A stretch of DNA of 64,000 nt from Piscinibacter gummiphilus (GTDB taxonomy: Bacteria > Pseudomonadota > Gammaproteobacteria > Burkholderiales > Burkholderiaceae_C), in NCBI RefSeq assembly GCF_032681285.1, contig NZ_CP136336.1, positions 2,653,001-2,717,000 of the forward strand. The letters run 5' to 3'. The position numbers and the translations under genes were made by a program. Positions 36,001-45,124 of the stretch are shown piece by piece (positions within the stretch are counted from its first letter, which is position 1; each line of letters starts with the position of its first letter). Under the pieces are notes generated by a model. It did not search any database. It was not told the DNA's origin and saw only the letters and a program-made list of their open reading frames with translations.

Positions 36001-36255
36001 ATGGTGGCCATGGCAACCTCCACAACACCCGCCGTGACCACCACATCGCGTTCTCGCTGGTTCCTGCCCGTTGTCGCCGCGGCCTGGCTCGCCGGCGCCG
36101 CGGGAGCGTATTTCCTGCTGACCCGGCATTTCGACCATGCCCTGCAGGCACTGCCGTATTTCATCCTGCTGGCCTGTCCGTTGATGCATCTCTTCATGCA
36201 CCGGCGCCACGGTCACGGGCGGCAGCCACAAGACCCACAACAACACGACCGGTGA
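36001..36255 (+). CDS. DUF2933 small membrane protein (copy 1)
   Basis: 84 residues with two membrane helices (RWFLPVVAAAWLAGAAGAYF and ALPYFILLACPLMHLFMH). The ILLACPLMHLFMH block, with Cys, Met and His close to the membrane face, is the DUF2933 signature; a histidine-rich tail (HRRHGHGRQPQDPQQHD) follows. DUF2933 genes accompany copper ATPases and may hold copper at the membrane. The start could also be the ATG at 36010. A second copy is at 48115. Confidence 0.85.
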   Translation: MVAMATSTTPAVTTTSRSRWFLPVVAAAWLAGAAGAYFLLTRHFDHALQALPYFILLACPLMHLFMHRRHGHGRQPQDPQQHDR

Positions 36256-36318
36256 CAACTGGGCGAGTCGCTCGCCCCATCGGCGGCCTGCAAGACCTGC
36301 AGGATTCAGGAGCACGAG

Positions 36319-38856
36319 ATGGACGAGCGAAACACCCCCTCGCGGGGCGCAGCCCCTGCGCCCGCGTCAGGTCCGGCCGTTGATCCCCACGCGGGCCACC
36401 GCCACGGTCATGTACATCCGCAGATGAATCCCCACGGGGGAATGGGTACGCCGGACGCGGCATCTGAGGGCTACTACGTGTGCCCTATGCACCCCGAGGT
36501 GCGCTCCGACGCGCCCGGTCGTTGTCCCAAGTGCGGCATGAACCTCGTGCGTGACACAGGCGAAGGCCCAAGCGGCGTGGCCCATGGTGCGCAGCCGGCC
36601 TCTCAAGCTGTTTCCCATACGCACGCGCACCAGCACGCGCATCACGGCCAGAGCGAGGCGCTTGCGGTGCCGTCAATGGCAGTTCCCGCTTCCGCCCCTG
36701 CCTCGCCGTACGTGCCACCCGTCGATCGTGGATCACAGCCGGTGGAGCCCCAAGGGGCGACGGTGTACACCTGCCCAATGCATCCGGAGATCCGGCAGGA
36801 CCGTCCGGGCAATTGCCCGAAATGCGGCATGACGCTGGAGCCGCTGATTCCGGAGGCGACGGCCGACGACGACAACCCCGAGCTGCGCGATTTCTCGCGC
36901 CGATTCTGGTGGACGCTCCCGCTGACCGTGGTCGTCACGGTGTTAGCGATGGCCGGACACCGTCTGGGCTGGATGGATCCCGCGCGGCAGAGCTGGCTCG
37001 AGCTGGTGCTCTCCTTGCCGATCGTGTTGTGGGCAGGGTGGCCGTTCTTCGCCCGCTGCGCCCAGTCCTTCCGCCACCGCAGCCCCAACATGTGGACGCT
37101 GATCGGCATTGGCACCGGCGCCGCATTCCTGTACAGCGTGGTGGCGACCGTGGCGCCGCAGGTGTTTCCTGCAAGTTTTGCGGCGCACGGGCGCATCGGC
37201 GTCTACTTCGAAGCCGCGGCGGTCATCATCTCGCTGACTTTGCTCGGCCAGATGCTCGAGTTGCGTGCGCGCTCGCAGACGTCGGCGGCCATCAAGTCTT
37301 TGCTGGGCCTGTCGCCCAAGACCGCGCGGCGCATCGAGGACGACGGCTCTGAAGCCGATGTGCCGCTGACCCATGTCCACGTGGGTGACCGGCTGCGCAT
37401 CCGCCCGGGCGAGAAGGTTCCGGTCGACGGCGTGGTGCTGGAGGGTTCCAGCGCGATCGACGAAGCGATGCTCACCGGGGAGCCAGTGCCCGTCACCAAA
37501 CGCCCCGGTGACAACGTGATCGGCGCGACGATCAACACCTCCGGCACGCTCGTCATGCGCTCCGAGAAAGTCGGCTCGCAGACGATGCTGTCTCAGATCG
37601 TGCAGATGGTCGCTCAGGCGCAGCGCTCCAAGGCGCCGATGCAGCGCATGGCCGATCAGGTGGCCGGATACTTCGTGTTGGTGGTGGTGGGGATCGCCTT
37701 GCTGTCGTTCTTCGCCTGGGGCATCTTCGGCGGAGAGCAGGGCTGGCAGTACGGCCTCATCAACGCAGTGTCGGTGCTCATCATCGCCTGTCCCTGTGCC
37801 CTGGGTCTGGCCACACCCATGTCCATCATGGTGGCCACCGGGCGTGCCGCGACGCAAGGCGTTCTCTTCCGTGACGCCTCTGCGATCGAGAACTTCCGCA
37901 AGGTCGACACGATGATCGTCGACAAGACTGGCACGCTCACGGAGGGCAAGCCAGCCTTCGAGCGGGCGCTCGCCGCGGCGGGGACGACCGACGAGGAAGT
38001 GCTTCGCCTGGCTGCCAGCCTCGACCAGGGCAGCGAACATCCCTTGGCGCAGGCGATCGTCGATGCGGCGAGGAGCCGCCAGCTCCCGCTCGCCGCCGCT
38101 GTCGATTTCGAATCGTCCACCGGCATCGGTGTGCGCGGCACGGTGGAAGGCCGCCGGCTGTCACTCGGCAACACCGCGCTGATGGAGCAAGATGGCGTCG
38201 ACGTGTCGGTGCTGCGCTCGCAGGCGGAGCAGTTGCGAGAACACGGCAGCAGCGTGATGTTCCTCGCCCGTGACCGTCAGCTGCTCGGGCTGCTCGCCGT
38301 GGCGGATCCGATCAAGGCGAGCACCCCGGAAGCGCTGCAAAGCCTGCACGACGCGGGCATGCGGGTGGTAATGGCCACCGGCGACGGCCTGACAACCGCG
38401 CGCTCGGTCGCCCAGAAGCTGGGCATCGACGAGGTGCATGGCGAGGTCAAGCCCGCTGACAAGCTGGCGCTGGTCGATCGGCTGCAGCGCGAAGGACGCG
38501 TCGTCGGCATGGCTGGCGACGGCATCAACGACGCACCGGCGCTGGCCAAGGCCGACGTCGGCGTGGCGATGGGAACCGGCACCGACGTGGCGATGAACAG
38601 TGCCCAGGTGACGCTCGTCAAGGGCGACCTGCGTGGCATCGCTCGTGCTCGGGAGATTTCCGAGAGCACCGTCGCCAACATGCGGCAGAACCTCGGCTTC
38701 GCGTTCATCTACAACGCGTTGGGCGTGCCGCTTGCGGCCGGCGTGCTGTACCCGTTCACGGGCTGGTTGCTGTCGCCCATGATCGCAGCGCTGGCCATGA
38801 GCCTGTCGTCATTCAGCGTGGTGACGAACTCGCTTCGCTTGCGCTCAAAGCGTTGA
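36319..38856 (+). CDS. copA: copper-exporting P1B-type ATPase with two HMBD domains (copy 2)
   Basis: 845 residues, 123 longer than the copy at 7226. The extra length is at the N-terminus: a His/Pro-rich leader, one heavy-metal-binding domain ([10 protein letters not shown]...CPKCGMNLV), a second His-rich linker, then the HMBD shared with copy 1 ([11 protein letters not shown]...CGMTLEPL). The pump core is intact: CPC in [16 protein letters not shown]535 of [15 protein letters not shown] and [16 protein letters not shown]. It lies 63 bases after the DUF2933 gene in the CueR-controlled copZ2 operon. The core is so similar to copy 1 that recent duplication or gene conversion is likely. Confidence 0.94.
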   Translation: MDERNTPSRGAAPAPASGPAVDPHAGHRHGHVHPQMNPHGGMGTPDAASEGYYVCPMHPEVRSDAPGRCPKCGMNLVRDTGEGPSGVAHGAQPASQAVSHTHAHQHAHHGQSEALAVPSMAVPASAPASPYVPPVDRGSQPVEPQGATVYTCPMHPEIRQDRPGNCPKCGMTLEPLIPEATADDDNPELRDFSRRFWWTLPLTVVVTVLAMAGHRLGWMDPARQSWLELVLSLPIVLWAGWPFFARCAQSFRHRSPNMWTLIGIGTGAAFLYSVVATVAPQVFPASFAAHGRIGVYFEAAAVIISLTLLGQMLELRARSQTSAAIKSLLGLSPKTARRIEDDGSEADVPLTHVHVGDRLRIRPGEKVPVDGVVLEGSSAIDEAMLTGEPVPVTKRPGDNVIGATINTSGTLVMRSEKVGSQTMLSQIVQMVAQAQRSKAPMQRMADQVAGYFVLVVVGIALLSFFAWGIFGGEQGWQYGLINAVSVLIIACPCALGLATPMSIMVATGRAATQGVLFRDASAIENFRKVDTMIVDKTGTLTEGKPAFERALAAAGTTDEEVLRLAASLDQGSEHPLAQAIVDAARSRQLPLAAAVDFESSTGIGVRGTVEGRRLSLGNTALMEQDGVDVSVLRSQAEQLREHGSSVMFLARDRQLLGLLAVADPIKASTPEALQSLHDAGMRVVMATGDGLTTARSVAQKLGIDEVHGEVKPADKLALVDRLQREGRVVGMAGDGINDAPALAKADVGVAMGTGTDVAMNSAQVTLVKGDLRGIARAREISESTVANMRQNLGFAFIYNALGVPLAAGVLYPFTGWLLSPMIAALAMSLSSFSVVTNSLRLRSKR

Positions 38857-38936
38857 TTTGAGCCACGGTAAACGCCTTGCCCCGCGACCGCGGCACCCCA
38901 AGGAACCGTATCCAAACCAGCAAGAAGGAGTTCGAC

Positions 38937-39464
38937 ATGGACCACAAAGCTCATGCCCACGCCGAGCACGGTGAAGCCGCAGGCGCCGGGACTGCCCATG
39001 GCGGTTCGTCCAGCCAGGCATATTGGATGTTCGCGCTCAATCTGGCCTTGAGCCTGATTCCGATGTACCTCGCCATGTTCACCATGATCGACGGGTGGAG
39101 CGACTTTCGGAACAACGTGAACATGCTCTACATGGCGCTGACCATGCTGGCCCCGATGGGCATCATCATGCTGGCAACCATGGGCACGATGTATGGCAAC
39201 AAGCGGCTCAACGTGGCGCTCTATGTCGGCTTGGCGGTCCTGTTCGCCGCTTCGCTGTTGGCAACACGCCGCCAGGCGCTGGTCGACAACCAGCAGTTCG
39301 TCGACTCGATGATCCCGCATCACTCGGGCGCCATCCTCATGTGCCGAGAGGCCAAGCTCACCGACCCGGAGCTTCGCAAACTTTGCGATGACATCGTCAA
39401 GGCGCAACGCGCAGAGATCACCCAGATGGAGGCGATCGCCGCGCGCCTGCGTTCAGGCAAATAG
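38937..39464 (+). CDS. membrane-anchored DUF305 protein
   Basis: 175 residues: His-rich cytoplasmic start (MDHKAHAHAEHGEAA), three hydrophobic helices (about residues 28-105) and a C-terminal DUF305 helix pair with QQFVDSMIPHHSGAILMCRE and LCDDIVKAQRAEITQMEAI. The M-I-P-H-H-S-x-A-I-x-M motif is the classical DUF305 signature, stronger than in the 34825 protein. It is probably a copper-binding domain tethered to the inner membrane. AAGAAGGAG precedes the ATG. It follows the copper ATPase by 80 bases. Confidence 0.9.
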   Translation: MDHKAHAHAEHGEAAGAGTAHGGSSSQAYWMFALNLALSLIPMYLAMFTMIDGWSDFRNNVNMLYMALTMLAPMGIIMLATMGTMYGNKRLNVALYVGLAVLFAASLLATRRQALVDNQQFVDSMIPHHSGAILMCREAKLTDPELRKLCDDIVKAQRAEITQMEAIAARLRSGK

Positions 39465-39516
39465 CCCAACGTGGACGGCCTCTGAGGCGCTTCTCACTAG
39501 CGCAGGTGCCCATCGC

Positions 39517-39571
39517 ATGACCGGATTGTCACGTAGCCGACAGCGTCCCGTGGGGAGCGACTCCCTAGAGT
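39517..39571 (+). promoter_or_regulatory. CusR-type box and promoter for the 39621 gene
   Basis: ATGACCGGATTGTCAC (39517-39532) carries TGAC-N6-GTCA. TAGAGT (39566-39571) starts 41.5 bp from the dyad centre, and CCCTAGAGT is shared with the cusF promoter. Confidence 0.75.
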
Positions 39572-39620
39572 AACTGGCATGGTGGCCCGTCGGCCGCTGC
39601 ACGTCATCAAGGAGCGCTCC

Positions 39621-39944
39621 ATGTCCAAGCACTTTCACTTTCTCGCCACGGCCGTTGTTGCCTTCGCGTCCATCACCGGGTCGGCTTACGCTGCTCATCC
39701 CAACGTGGATAGCTTCGACGGCATGAATCGGCTTCCCGCAACACATTCGCAGTTGCCACAGCGTCAGAGCGACAGCGACGCGGCGACGCACGCCAACTCC
39801 TCGGGCATCGATCGGTACGACGGGATGAACCGTCGCGAGGCCGCGAACACGGCGTCAAGCCACGGGGACGACGAATCGCACATTCACGTCAGCCCAACGA
39901 AGCGTGATCGCCGCGACGGCATGATGCCGGCCAAGCAGCGCTGA
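39621..39944 (+). CDS. secreted small protein with DGM repeats, CusR-regulated
   Basis: 107 residues. Signal peptide (HFHFLATAVVAFASITGSAYA), then three spaced repeats: VDSFDGMNRL, IDRYDGMNRR and KRDRRDGMMP. The middle is hydrophilic with several His and Ser. No known family recognised; the repeats may be short metal-ligand or polymerising units. AGGAG seven to eight bases before the ATG and the CusR-type promoter support it as a real copper-induced gene. It is monocistronic: a nuclease-like gene with its own upstream region follows after 194 bases. Confidence 0.7.
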   Translation: MSKHFHFLATAVVAFASITGSAYAAHPNVDSFDGMNRLPATHSQLPQRQSDSDAATHANSSGIDRYDGMNRREAANTASSHGDDESHIHVSPTKRDRRDGMMPAKQR

Positions 39945-40138
39945 GCCTAGCGAGACAGTCGGTCGGCGTGCGGCGAGACGACAGGCCGATTCCCTTGGCC
40001 GGGGCGGAATCGCGCTATAACGGCGTCAGGACGCGGACGCCACATCGGCCGACCGCATGATGGATCGGCTCGTTGGCCACGCATGGATTCAGGCGTGCGA
40101 GACGATCGCCAGATCGTTTGCCACGGGACCGGGGGACC

Positions 40139-41401
40139 ATGTCGCAGCCACTTTCATTGCTCATCGATCGCTGGAAGGCGGACGAACACGCCACGCATCG
40201 CACCTGGTTCCTGTGGGAAGAACGACTGAAGAACTTTCGGTCGATTCGACGTGGTATCGGTCAGGTAGTGCGTGAGGTCGAGGCAGGAACATTCGGGAAC
40301 GCCTACCGGGGCTCCTCTTTGGAGACGGTCGTCGGATCCATCGCCGAGCAGCGGCAGATCTTCAAGGGCGCAGACCATGCTTTTCTGTGGAAGCCGAAAC
40401 TGCGCATTCCCGACATCTACGAAAACCCGGTGAATCAGCGTGCGTTCGGCCAGTTGCTCCATGCATGCGACTGTTGCGACAACGCAGAGGCACTCGTGGA
40501 GGCGGTAAACCGCATCGATGCACTCAAGATCAAGGGGCTCGGTCCGGCCGTAGCGAACCTGCTGTACTTCATCCATCCGACCTTCGTGTTGCCGTTCAAC
40601 ACCGCCATCGTCAACGGCTACAACGCCGTGACGGGCAGCAATGTCAAGCTCGGACGCTGGGACCACTACCTGTCGATGCGCGAAGGCGCGATGAGGCTGA
40701 ACGCCACCTACCGGCATCAGTTGTCCAACGATTTGGGCGCCATCGCCGGCCTGCTGTTCGACATTGGCAGTGGCCGCTACTCGGCGCCACCACGTGGAGA
40801 CGATGCCCAAGGACTGGCAGCGTGGGAAGAGGACCTGTCGCGGGTGCGAGAAGAGTCCGCCGCGGCGGCGAAGCAGTGGGCTGCGGCGCGCGAGAGCGAC
40901 ACCACCCACACCCAGATCCAAGGGTGGCTGCGCGATCTGGGCAAACGCCTGGGATTCTCCGTGTGGATCGCATCGAACGACCGCGGGCGGGCGCATGAGG
41001 GCGGGCAGTTGGGTGACGGTTGCCTGACCGAGTTGCTCCCGGGCGCCATGGGAAGCGCCGACGCGGTGCGGCTGATCGACGTGGTGTGGGTCGAGCCGTC
41101 GACGCGGAAAGTGGCTGCGGCCTTCGAGGTGGAACACTCCACGTCCATCTATTCTGGGATCGTGCGCATGCTGGACCTGGCACTCGGAACCGAGGTCGGC
41201 GCGGCCAGCACCTTGTTCCTGGTCGCCCCCGATAACCGGCGTGACGATGTGGCAGCCCAGCTTCGTCGCCCGGCGTTCTCTCGAGTGTCGGAGCTCGGCA
41301 TCCGCTATCTGCCGTACAGCCAGCTCCAGCAGCACCGGGACGCCATTGCCCGGTTCGGCAGCGGCCTCAAACCGGTCCTGGAGATCTCCCAGTTGCTGTG
41401 A
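40139..41401 (+). CDS. putative PD-(D/E)XK nuclease with HhH-GPD-like N-terminal domain
   Basis: 420 residues. The N-terminal half contains a glycosylase-like helix-hairpin-helix (LKIKGLGPAVANLLYFIHPT, then FVLPFNTAIVNGYN). In true HhH-GPD enzymes a catalytic Asp follows at about this place; here the residue is Asn (PFNT). The C-terminal half has a nuclease-like core: VRLIDVVWVEPSTRKVAAAF then EVEHSTSIYSGIVRMLDLAL, giving D...E-x-E as in PD-(D/E)XK restriction-type enzymes. GGGGGACC precedes the ATG. No methyltransferase partner is visible. It could be a solitary restriction or repair enzyme. Both domain calls are from pattern reading. Confidence 0.6.
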   Translation: MSQPLSLLIDRWKADEHATHRTWFLWEERLKNFRSIRRGIGQVVREVEAGTFGNAYRGSSLETVVGSIAEQRQIFKGADHAFLWKPKLRIPDIYENPVNQRAFGQLLHACDCCDNAEALVEAVNRIDALKIKGLGPAVANLLYFIHPTFVLPFNTAIVNGYNAVTGSNVKLGRWDHYLSMREGAMRLNATYRHQLSNDLGAIAGLLFDIGSGRYSAPPRGDDAQGLAAWEEDLSRVREESAAAAKQWAAARESDTTHTQIQGWLRDLGKRLGFSVWIASNDRGRAHEGGQLGDGCLTELLPGAMGSADAVRLIDVVWVEPSTRKVAAAFEVEHSTSIYSGIVRMLDLALGTEVGAASTLFLVAPDNRRDDVAAQLRRPAFSRVSELGIRYLPYSQLQQHRDAIARFGSGLKPVLEISQLL

Positions 41402-41440
41402 GCGCGGGAGAGGCGAGAAATGTCTGGCCGTCTCCCGTGC
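41402..41440 (+). terminator. long-stem hairpin after the nuclease-like gene
   Basis: GCGCGGGAGA (41402-41411) pairs with TCTCCCGTGC (41431-41440) at nine of ten positions, with a 19-base loop. It begins at the stop codon and precedes a CueR-type promoter. No T-run follows, so termination is only probable. Confidence 0.4.
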
Positions 41441-41478
41441 CTGTGACCCTTGCGCGGTAAGGCGTTTTATTTGGATGC

Positions 41479-41509
41479 TTGACTCTCCCATTGTGGGAAG
41501 CTTAAGACT
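41479..41509 (+). promoter_or_regulatory. CueR-type promoter of the copA-cueR-fdx operon
   Basis: TTGACT (41479-41484) and TAAGACT (41503-41509) flank CTCCCATTGTGGGAAG; the spacer is 18-19 bp. It is the closest of the five sites to the canonical CueR operator and autoregulates cueR through the polycistronic message. Confidence 0.88.
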
Positions 41510-41547
41510 TCGTTTCATGCCGACAAGACGGCCATGAAAGGACTCCG

Positions 41548-43968
41548 ATGAACACCGCCACCTTGCTGCACCCAGCCGTGCCCACACGCGAATGGTCTTT
41601 CCCTGTGGAAGGCATGACCTGCGCCTCCTGCGTGCTGCGCGTCGAGAAATCGCTCGCCGCCGTGCCCGGAGTCGCAGATGTGACGGTGAACCTGGCCACC
41701 GAGGCTGCGACGGTGCAGGCCGACGCATCGGTCAAGCCCGAGGCGCTACAGGCGGCCATCGAGAAGGCCGGCTACAGCGTGGCCGCGCAGACGCTGGAGT
41801 TGCAGATCGAGGGCATGACCTGCGCTTCCTGCGTTGGCCGCGTCGAAAAGGCATTGAAGCGTGTGCCCGGTGTCGTGAACGCCGAAGTCAATTTGGCCAC
41901 CGAGCGAGCCCAAGTGAGGATGGCTGGCAGCGCGGACGCGGCAGCCCTCATCGCGGCCGTCGAAAAAGCCGGTTACACCGCCAAGCCTGCCATTGAAGCA
42001 GATCAGCCGTCTTCTGGCCTGGCGTCTTCGCCAAAGCTTCCCGACTGGTGGCAGGTGGCCGTCGCCGCCGTGCTGTCGTTCCCACTGGTCGTCCCGATGG
42101 TCGCCGACCTGTTCGGCCTCGACTGGATGCTGCCGGGATGGCTTCAGCTCGCTTTGGCGACTCCGGTGCAGTTCTGGCTGGGCGCGCGCTTCTACAAGGC
42201 GGGCTGGAAGGCGCTGCGCGCCGGCGCCGGCAACATGGACCTGCTGGTGGCACTCGGCACGAGCGCCGGTTACGGCCTGAGCGTGTACCAGTTGTGGGTG
42301 CACAGCGGCCACGGCATGACGCACCTCTATTTCGAGGCGTCTGCGGTGGTGATCACCCTGGTGCTGCTGGGCAAGTGGCTCGAAGGCCGCGCCAAGCGAC
42401 AGACCACGGAAGCGATCCGTGCGCTCAACGCGCTGCGTCCGGAGCATGCCCGTGTGCGTCGCGCTGGCGTCGATGTCGACGTGCCTGTCGCCGCCGTCAA
42501 GGTGGGTGACCTGGTGGTCATCCGACCCGGCGAGCGGGTGCCGGTGGATGCCGAGGTGGTGGAAGGCGCAAGCCAGGTCGACGAGTCGCTGATCACGGGC
42601 GAGAGCCTCCCGGTGGCCAAGCACGTCGGTGACAAGCTGACCGGCGGCTCGGTCAACGCCGAAGGCCTTCTCATCGCCAGGACGATCGCGGTGGGCGCCG
42701 AGTCGACGCTGTCGCGCATCGTGCGCCTGGTGGAGTCGGCGCAGGCCAAGAAGGCGCCGATCCAACGCCTGGTGGACCGGGTGAGTGGCGTCTTCGTGCC
42801 GGTGGTGATCGGTATCGCGGCCATCACCCTGCTGGGCTGGGGGCTCGCCACGGGCGACTGGGAGGCGGCCATCCTGAACGCGGTCGCGGTGCTCGTCATT
42901 GCCTGCCCGTGTGCCCTGGGCCTTGCCACGCCGACAGCCATCATGGCCGGTACCGGTGTCGCCGCCCGTCACGGCATCCTCATCAAGGACGCCGAAGCCC
43001 TCGAAGTCGCGCACAGTGTGAAGGTGGTCGCATTCGACAAGACCGGCACGCTGACCGAGGGCAAGCCGGAGTTGGTGGCCTTCGAAGCCGCCGATGGTCA
43101 GCATGCCGCGCTGCTCGGCACCGCTGCGGCAATCCAGGCGAACAGCGAGCATCCGTTGGCCCGTGCCGTGATGGATGCAGCACGCCGTGACCAGGTCGGT
43201 GTGCCGATGGCGAGCGACGTGCGCGCCGTGGCAGGGCGAGGCATGGCCGCCACGGTGCGAGGCCGGGCGCTGCGGCTCGGCAGCACACGCTTCATGGAAG
43301 AGCTGCGCGTTGACCTCTCGCCGCTGAAGTCACGCGCGATCGAACTCGAATCGCAAGGCCGGACCGTGTCCTGGCTCGCTGAGGCGGGAGATCGACCGAG
43401 GCTGCTCGGCTTGCTCGCCTTCGGCGACGCGGTCAAACCCAGCGCTGCGAAGGCGGTTCGGCGACTGCGTGATCTGGGCGTGAAGACAGTGCTCGTGACC
43501 GGCGACAACCGCGGCAGCGCCCGCATGGTGGGCGAGCAACTGGGGATGGACGAGATCGAGTCCGAAGTGCTGCCCGAGGACAAGGCCAACATCGTCGGCC
43601 GCTTGAAGCTCGGAGGCGACCGGGTGGCCATGGTGGGCGACGGCATCAACGATGCGCCGGCGCTGGCCGCCGCCGACGTGGGCATCGCCATGTCCACCGG
43701 CACGGACGTCGCCATGCATGCGGCAGGCATCACGCTCATGCGTGGCAACCCGGCGCTCGTGGCCGATGCAATCGACATTTCACGCCGCAGCTACGCCAAG
43801 ATCCGTCAGAACCTCTTCTGGGCGTTCGTCTACAACGTGGTCGGCATCCCGCTTGCAGCCTTTGGCTTGTTGAGCCCCGTGATCGCCGGCGCGGCGATGG
43901 CATTCAGCAGCGTGAGCGTCGTCACCAACGCCTTGATGCTGCGCCGTTGGAAAGGAAGCGAAGAATGA
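41548..43968 (+). CDS. copA: copper-exporting P1B-type ATPase with two HMA domains (copy 3)
   Basis: 806 residues. Unlike the two HMBD-type pumps, this is a classical CopA: two HMA domains with GMTCASC sites (residues about 26-32 and 90-96), eight membrane helices, CPC in [16 protein letters not shown]497 of [15 protein letters not shown] and [16 protein letters not shown]. It exports Cu(I) from the cytoplasm. It stands directly behind the strongest CueR promoter and is followed by cueR with a four-base ATGA overlap. It is probably the core housekeeping copper pump, the others being periplasmic-stress or high-flux additions. Confidence 0.95.
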   Translation: MNTATLLHPAVPTREWSFPVEGMTCASCVLRVEKSLAAVPGVADVTVNLATEAATVQADASVKPEALQAAIEKAGYSVAAQTLELQIEGMTCASCVGRVEKALKRVPGVVNAEVNLATERAQVRMAGSADAAALIAAVEKAGYTAKPAIEADQPSSGLASSPKLPDWWQVAVAAVLSFPLVVPMVADLFGLDWMLPGWLQLALATPVQFWLGARFYKAGWKALRAGAGNMDLLVALGTSAGYGLSVYQLWVHSGHGMTHLYFEASAVVITLVLLGKWLEGRAKRQTTEAIRALNALRPEHARVRRAGVDVDVPVAAVKVGDLVVIRPGERVPVDAEVVEGASQVDESLITGESLPVAKHVGDKLTGGSVNAEGLLIARTIAVGAESTLSRIVRLVESAQAKKAPIQRLVDRVSGVFVPVVIGIAAITLLGWGLATGDWEAAILNAVAVLVIACPCALGLATPTAIMAGTGVAARHGILIKDAEALEVAHSVKVVAFDKTGTLTEGKPELVAFEAADGQHAALLGTAAAIQANSEHPLARAVMDAARRDQVGVPMASDVRAVAGRGMAATVRGRALRLGSTRFMEELRVDLSPLKSRAIELESQGRTVSWLAEAGDRPRLLGLLAFGDAVKPSAAKAVRRLRDLGVKTVLVTGDNRGSARMVGEQLGMDEIESEVLPEDKANIVGRLKLGGDRVAMVGDGINDAPALAAADVGIAMSTGTDVAMHAAGITLMRGNPALVADAIDISRRSYAKIRQNLFWAFVYNVVGIPLAAFGLLSPVIAGAAMAFSSVSVVTNALMLRRWKGSEE

Positions 43969-44390
43969 AGCACGCCGCGACAGACACCGTGGCCTCCGGT
44001 CCCTACAACATCGGGGAGGCCGCCAGCCGCTCGGGCGTCACCGCCAAGATGGTCCGACACTACGAGTCGCTCGGCTTGCTGCCCAAGGTCGGCCGGACCG
44101 ACTCCGGCTACCGCCAGTACACGGACAAGGAGGTGCACACCCTGCGCTTCATCCGTCGCGGCCGCAGCCTCGGCTTCAGCATGTCGGAGATCTCCGAGCT
44201 GCTCAAGCTGTACCAGGACCGGCGCCGCGCGAGCGCGAACGTCAAGAAGATCGCACTCGCCCATGTCGAGGACCTGAACCGCCGCATGGAAGAAATGGCC
44301 GCCATGAAGCGCACGCTGGAGCGCCTGGCCGAGTGCTGTCACGGCGACCATCGGCCCGACTGTCCCATCCTCGACGAACTGGCAGATTGA
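43965..44390 (+). CDS. cueR: MerR-family copper regulator CueR
   Basis: 141 residues. The winged HTH is N-terminal ([20 protein letters not shown]), with the dimerisation helix after it. The metal loop [14 protein letters not shown] holds two cysteines eight residues apart (C-x7-C), as in CueR, and SANVK keeps the serine at the position that excludes divalent metals. It therefore senses Cu(I)/Ag(I)/Au(I). An additional adjacent Cys (CC) is a small deviation. It starts inside the copA stop (ATGA). It should act on the five long-spacer promoters of this window. Confidence 0.94.
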   Translation: MKHAATDTVASGPYNIGEAASRSGVTAKMVRHYESLGLLPKVGRTDSGYRQYTDKEVHTLRFIRRGRSLGFSMSEISELLKLYQDRRRASANVKKIALAHVEDLNRRMEEMAAMKRTLERLAECCHGDHRPDCPILDELAD

Positions 44391-44391
44391 C

Positions 44392-44724
44392 ATGCCCGTG
44401 ATCAAGATCCTGCCGCACCCGGACTACGCGCCCCAGGGTTCCACCATCCAGGCTTTACCGGGCACCTCGATCTGCGAGGCGCTGCTCGAGAACGGGATCG
44501 ACATCGAGCATGCCTGCGAGATGTCATCGGCCTGCACAACGTGCCACGTGGTCGTTCGCCAGGGGTTCGAGTCGCTCAACGAGATCGAGGAAGGTGAGGA
44601 GGACCTCCTGGACCGCGCCTGGGGACTCGAGGCGCAGTCCCGGCTGTCGTGCCAGGCCGTGCTCGCCGATCAGGACGTCACCATCGACATTCCCCGATAC
44701 ACCATCAACCACGCCCGCGAATGA
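44392..44724 (+). CDS. fdx: [2Fe-2S] ferredoxin, Isc type
   Basis: 110 residues. The cluster ligands are C-x5-C-x2-C in HACEMSSACTTCHVV and a fourth Cys in LSCQAVL; the acidic surface patch (EEGEEDLLDRAWGL) is that of Isc adrenodoxin-like ferredoxins. It begins one base after the cueR stop, so it belongs to the copper-induced operon. Copper damages Fe-S assembly, so an extra Isc-type ferredoxin under CueR control makes sense. This is an inference from context. Confidence 0.92.
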   Translation: MPVIKILPHPDYAPQGSTIQALPGTSICEALLENGIDIEHACEMSSACTTCHVVVRQGFESLNEIEEGEEDLLDRAWGLEAQSRLSCQAVLADQDVTIDIPRYTINHARE

Positions 44725-44894
44725 GCCACGAACCCGAGAAGCCTCCTGCAGAGTCAAAGTCGCACTGGGAGGAGGTCTACAACACACGAGCACCGGAGGC
44801 CGTCAGTTGGTACGCCCCGCACCTCATGACCTCGCTTGCCTATCTGAAGCGCACGGGAATGCCGCACACCGTGGCCATCGTTGATATCGGCGGG
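44721..44894 (+). pseudogene. 5' fragment of a SAM-dependent methyltransferase
   Basis: Starting on an ATGA overlap with fdx, the frame encodes a class I methyltransferase N-terminus: HWEEVYNTRAPEAVSWYAPH and VAIVDIGGG, the motif I glycine loop. Directly after GGG the sequence changes to copZ-like DNA and the frame then wanders to a stop at 45017. The remaining 140 or so residues of the enzyme are gone. The breakpoint is at 44891-44897 within a G-rich stretch shared with copZ. The original gene was probably the last of the copA-cueR-fdx operon. Confidence 0.8.
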
Positions 44895-45123
44895 GGCCAG
44901 TGCGTGGGTAGGTCAAAGAGGCGGTCAAGTCCGTCGAGCCTGGCACGACCGTCTGGGATCAACTTCGTCAACAAGCACGTCGCACCGAGGCGGCCAGCGG
45001 CAATACGCAGGCGCTGAAGTCGGCATCAACGAGGCCGGCTACACCCCATTGGCGGCCGCCCGTGTGGTCCAGCTGGCCCAACCCGCAGCGAAAGTTGCTG
45101 CGCCAGCTCCGATCGAGCCGTAG
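44895..45123 (+). pseudogene. broken third copy of copZ
   Basis: From GGCCAGTGCGTGGG onwards the DNA aligns with copZ2 from its CGHCVG codons to beyond GGCTACACCCCA, but with small insertions and deletions (for example GTAGGTCAAAGAGG against GTGCGGTCACCAAAGC) that break the frame. It lacks the start, promoter and first cysteine region; the Cys-rich tail is replaced. The downstream 50 bases also match the copZ2-DUF2933 intergenic DNA, including an FNR-type dyad. It is a decayed duplicate joined to a methyltransferase fragment. Confidence 0.8.
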
Positions 45124-45124
45124 C

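Noticed and set aside
36319..36700. His-rich low-complexity DNA considered as a tandem repeat
   Set aside because: Repetition is at the amino-acid level (His, Pro, Ala) without a fixed DNA unit.
40154..41728. Minus-strand open frame of 524 codons
   Set aside because: Antisense to the nuclease-like gene and the CueR promoter; Arg/His-rich low-complexity translation.
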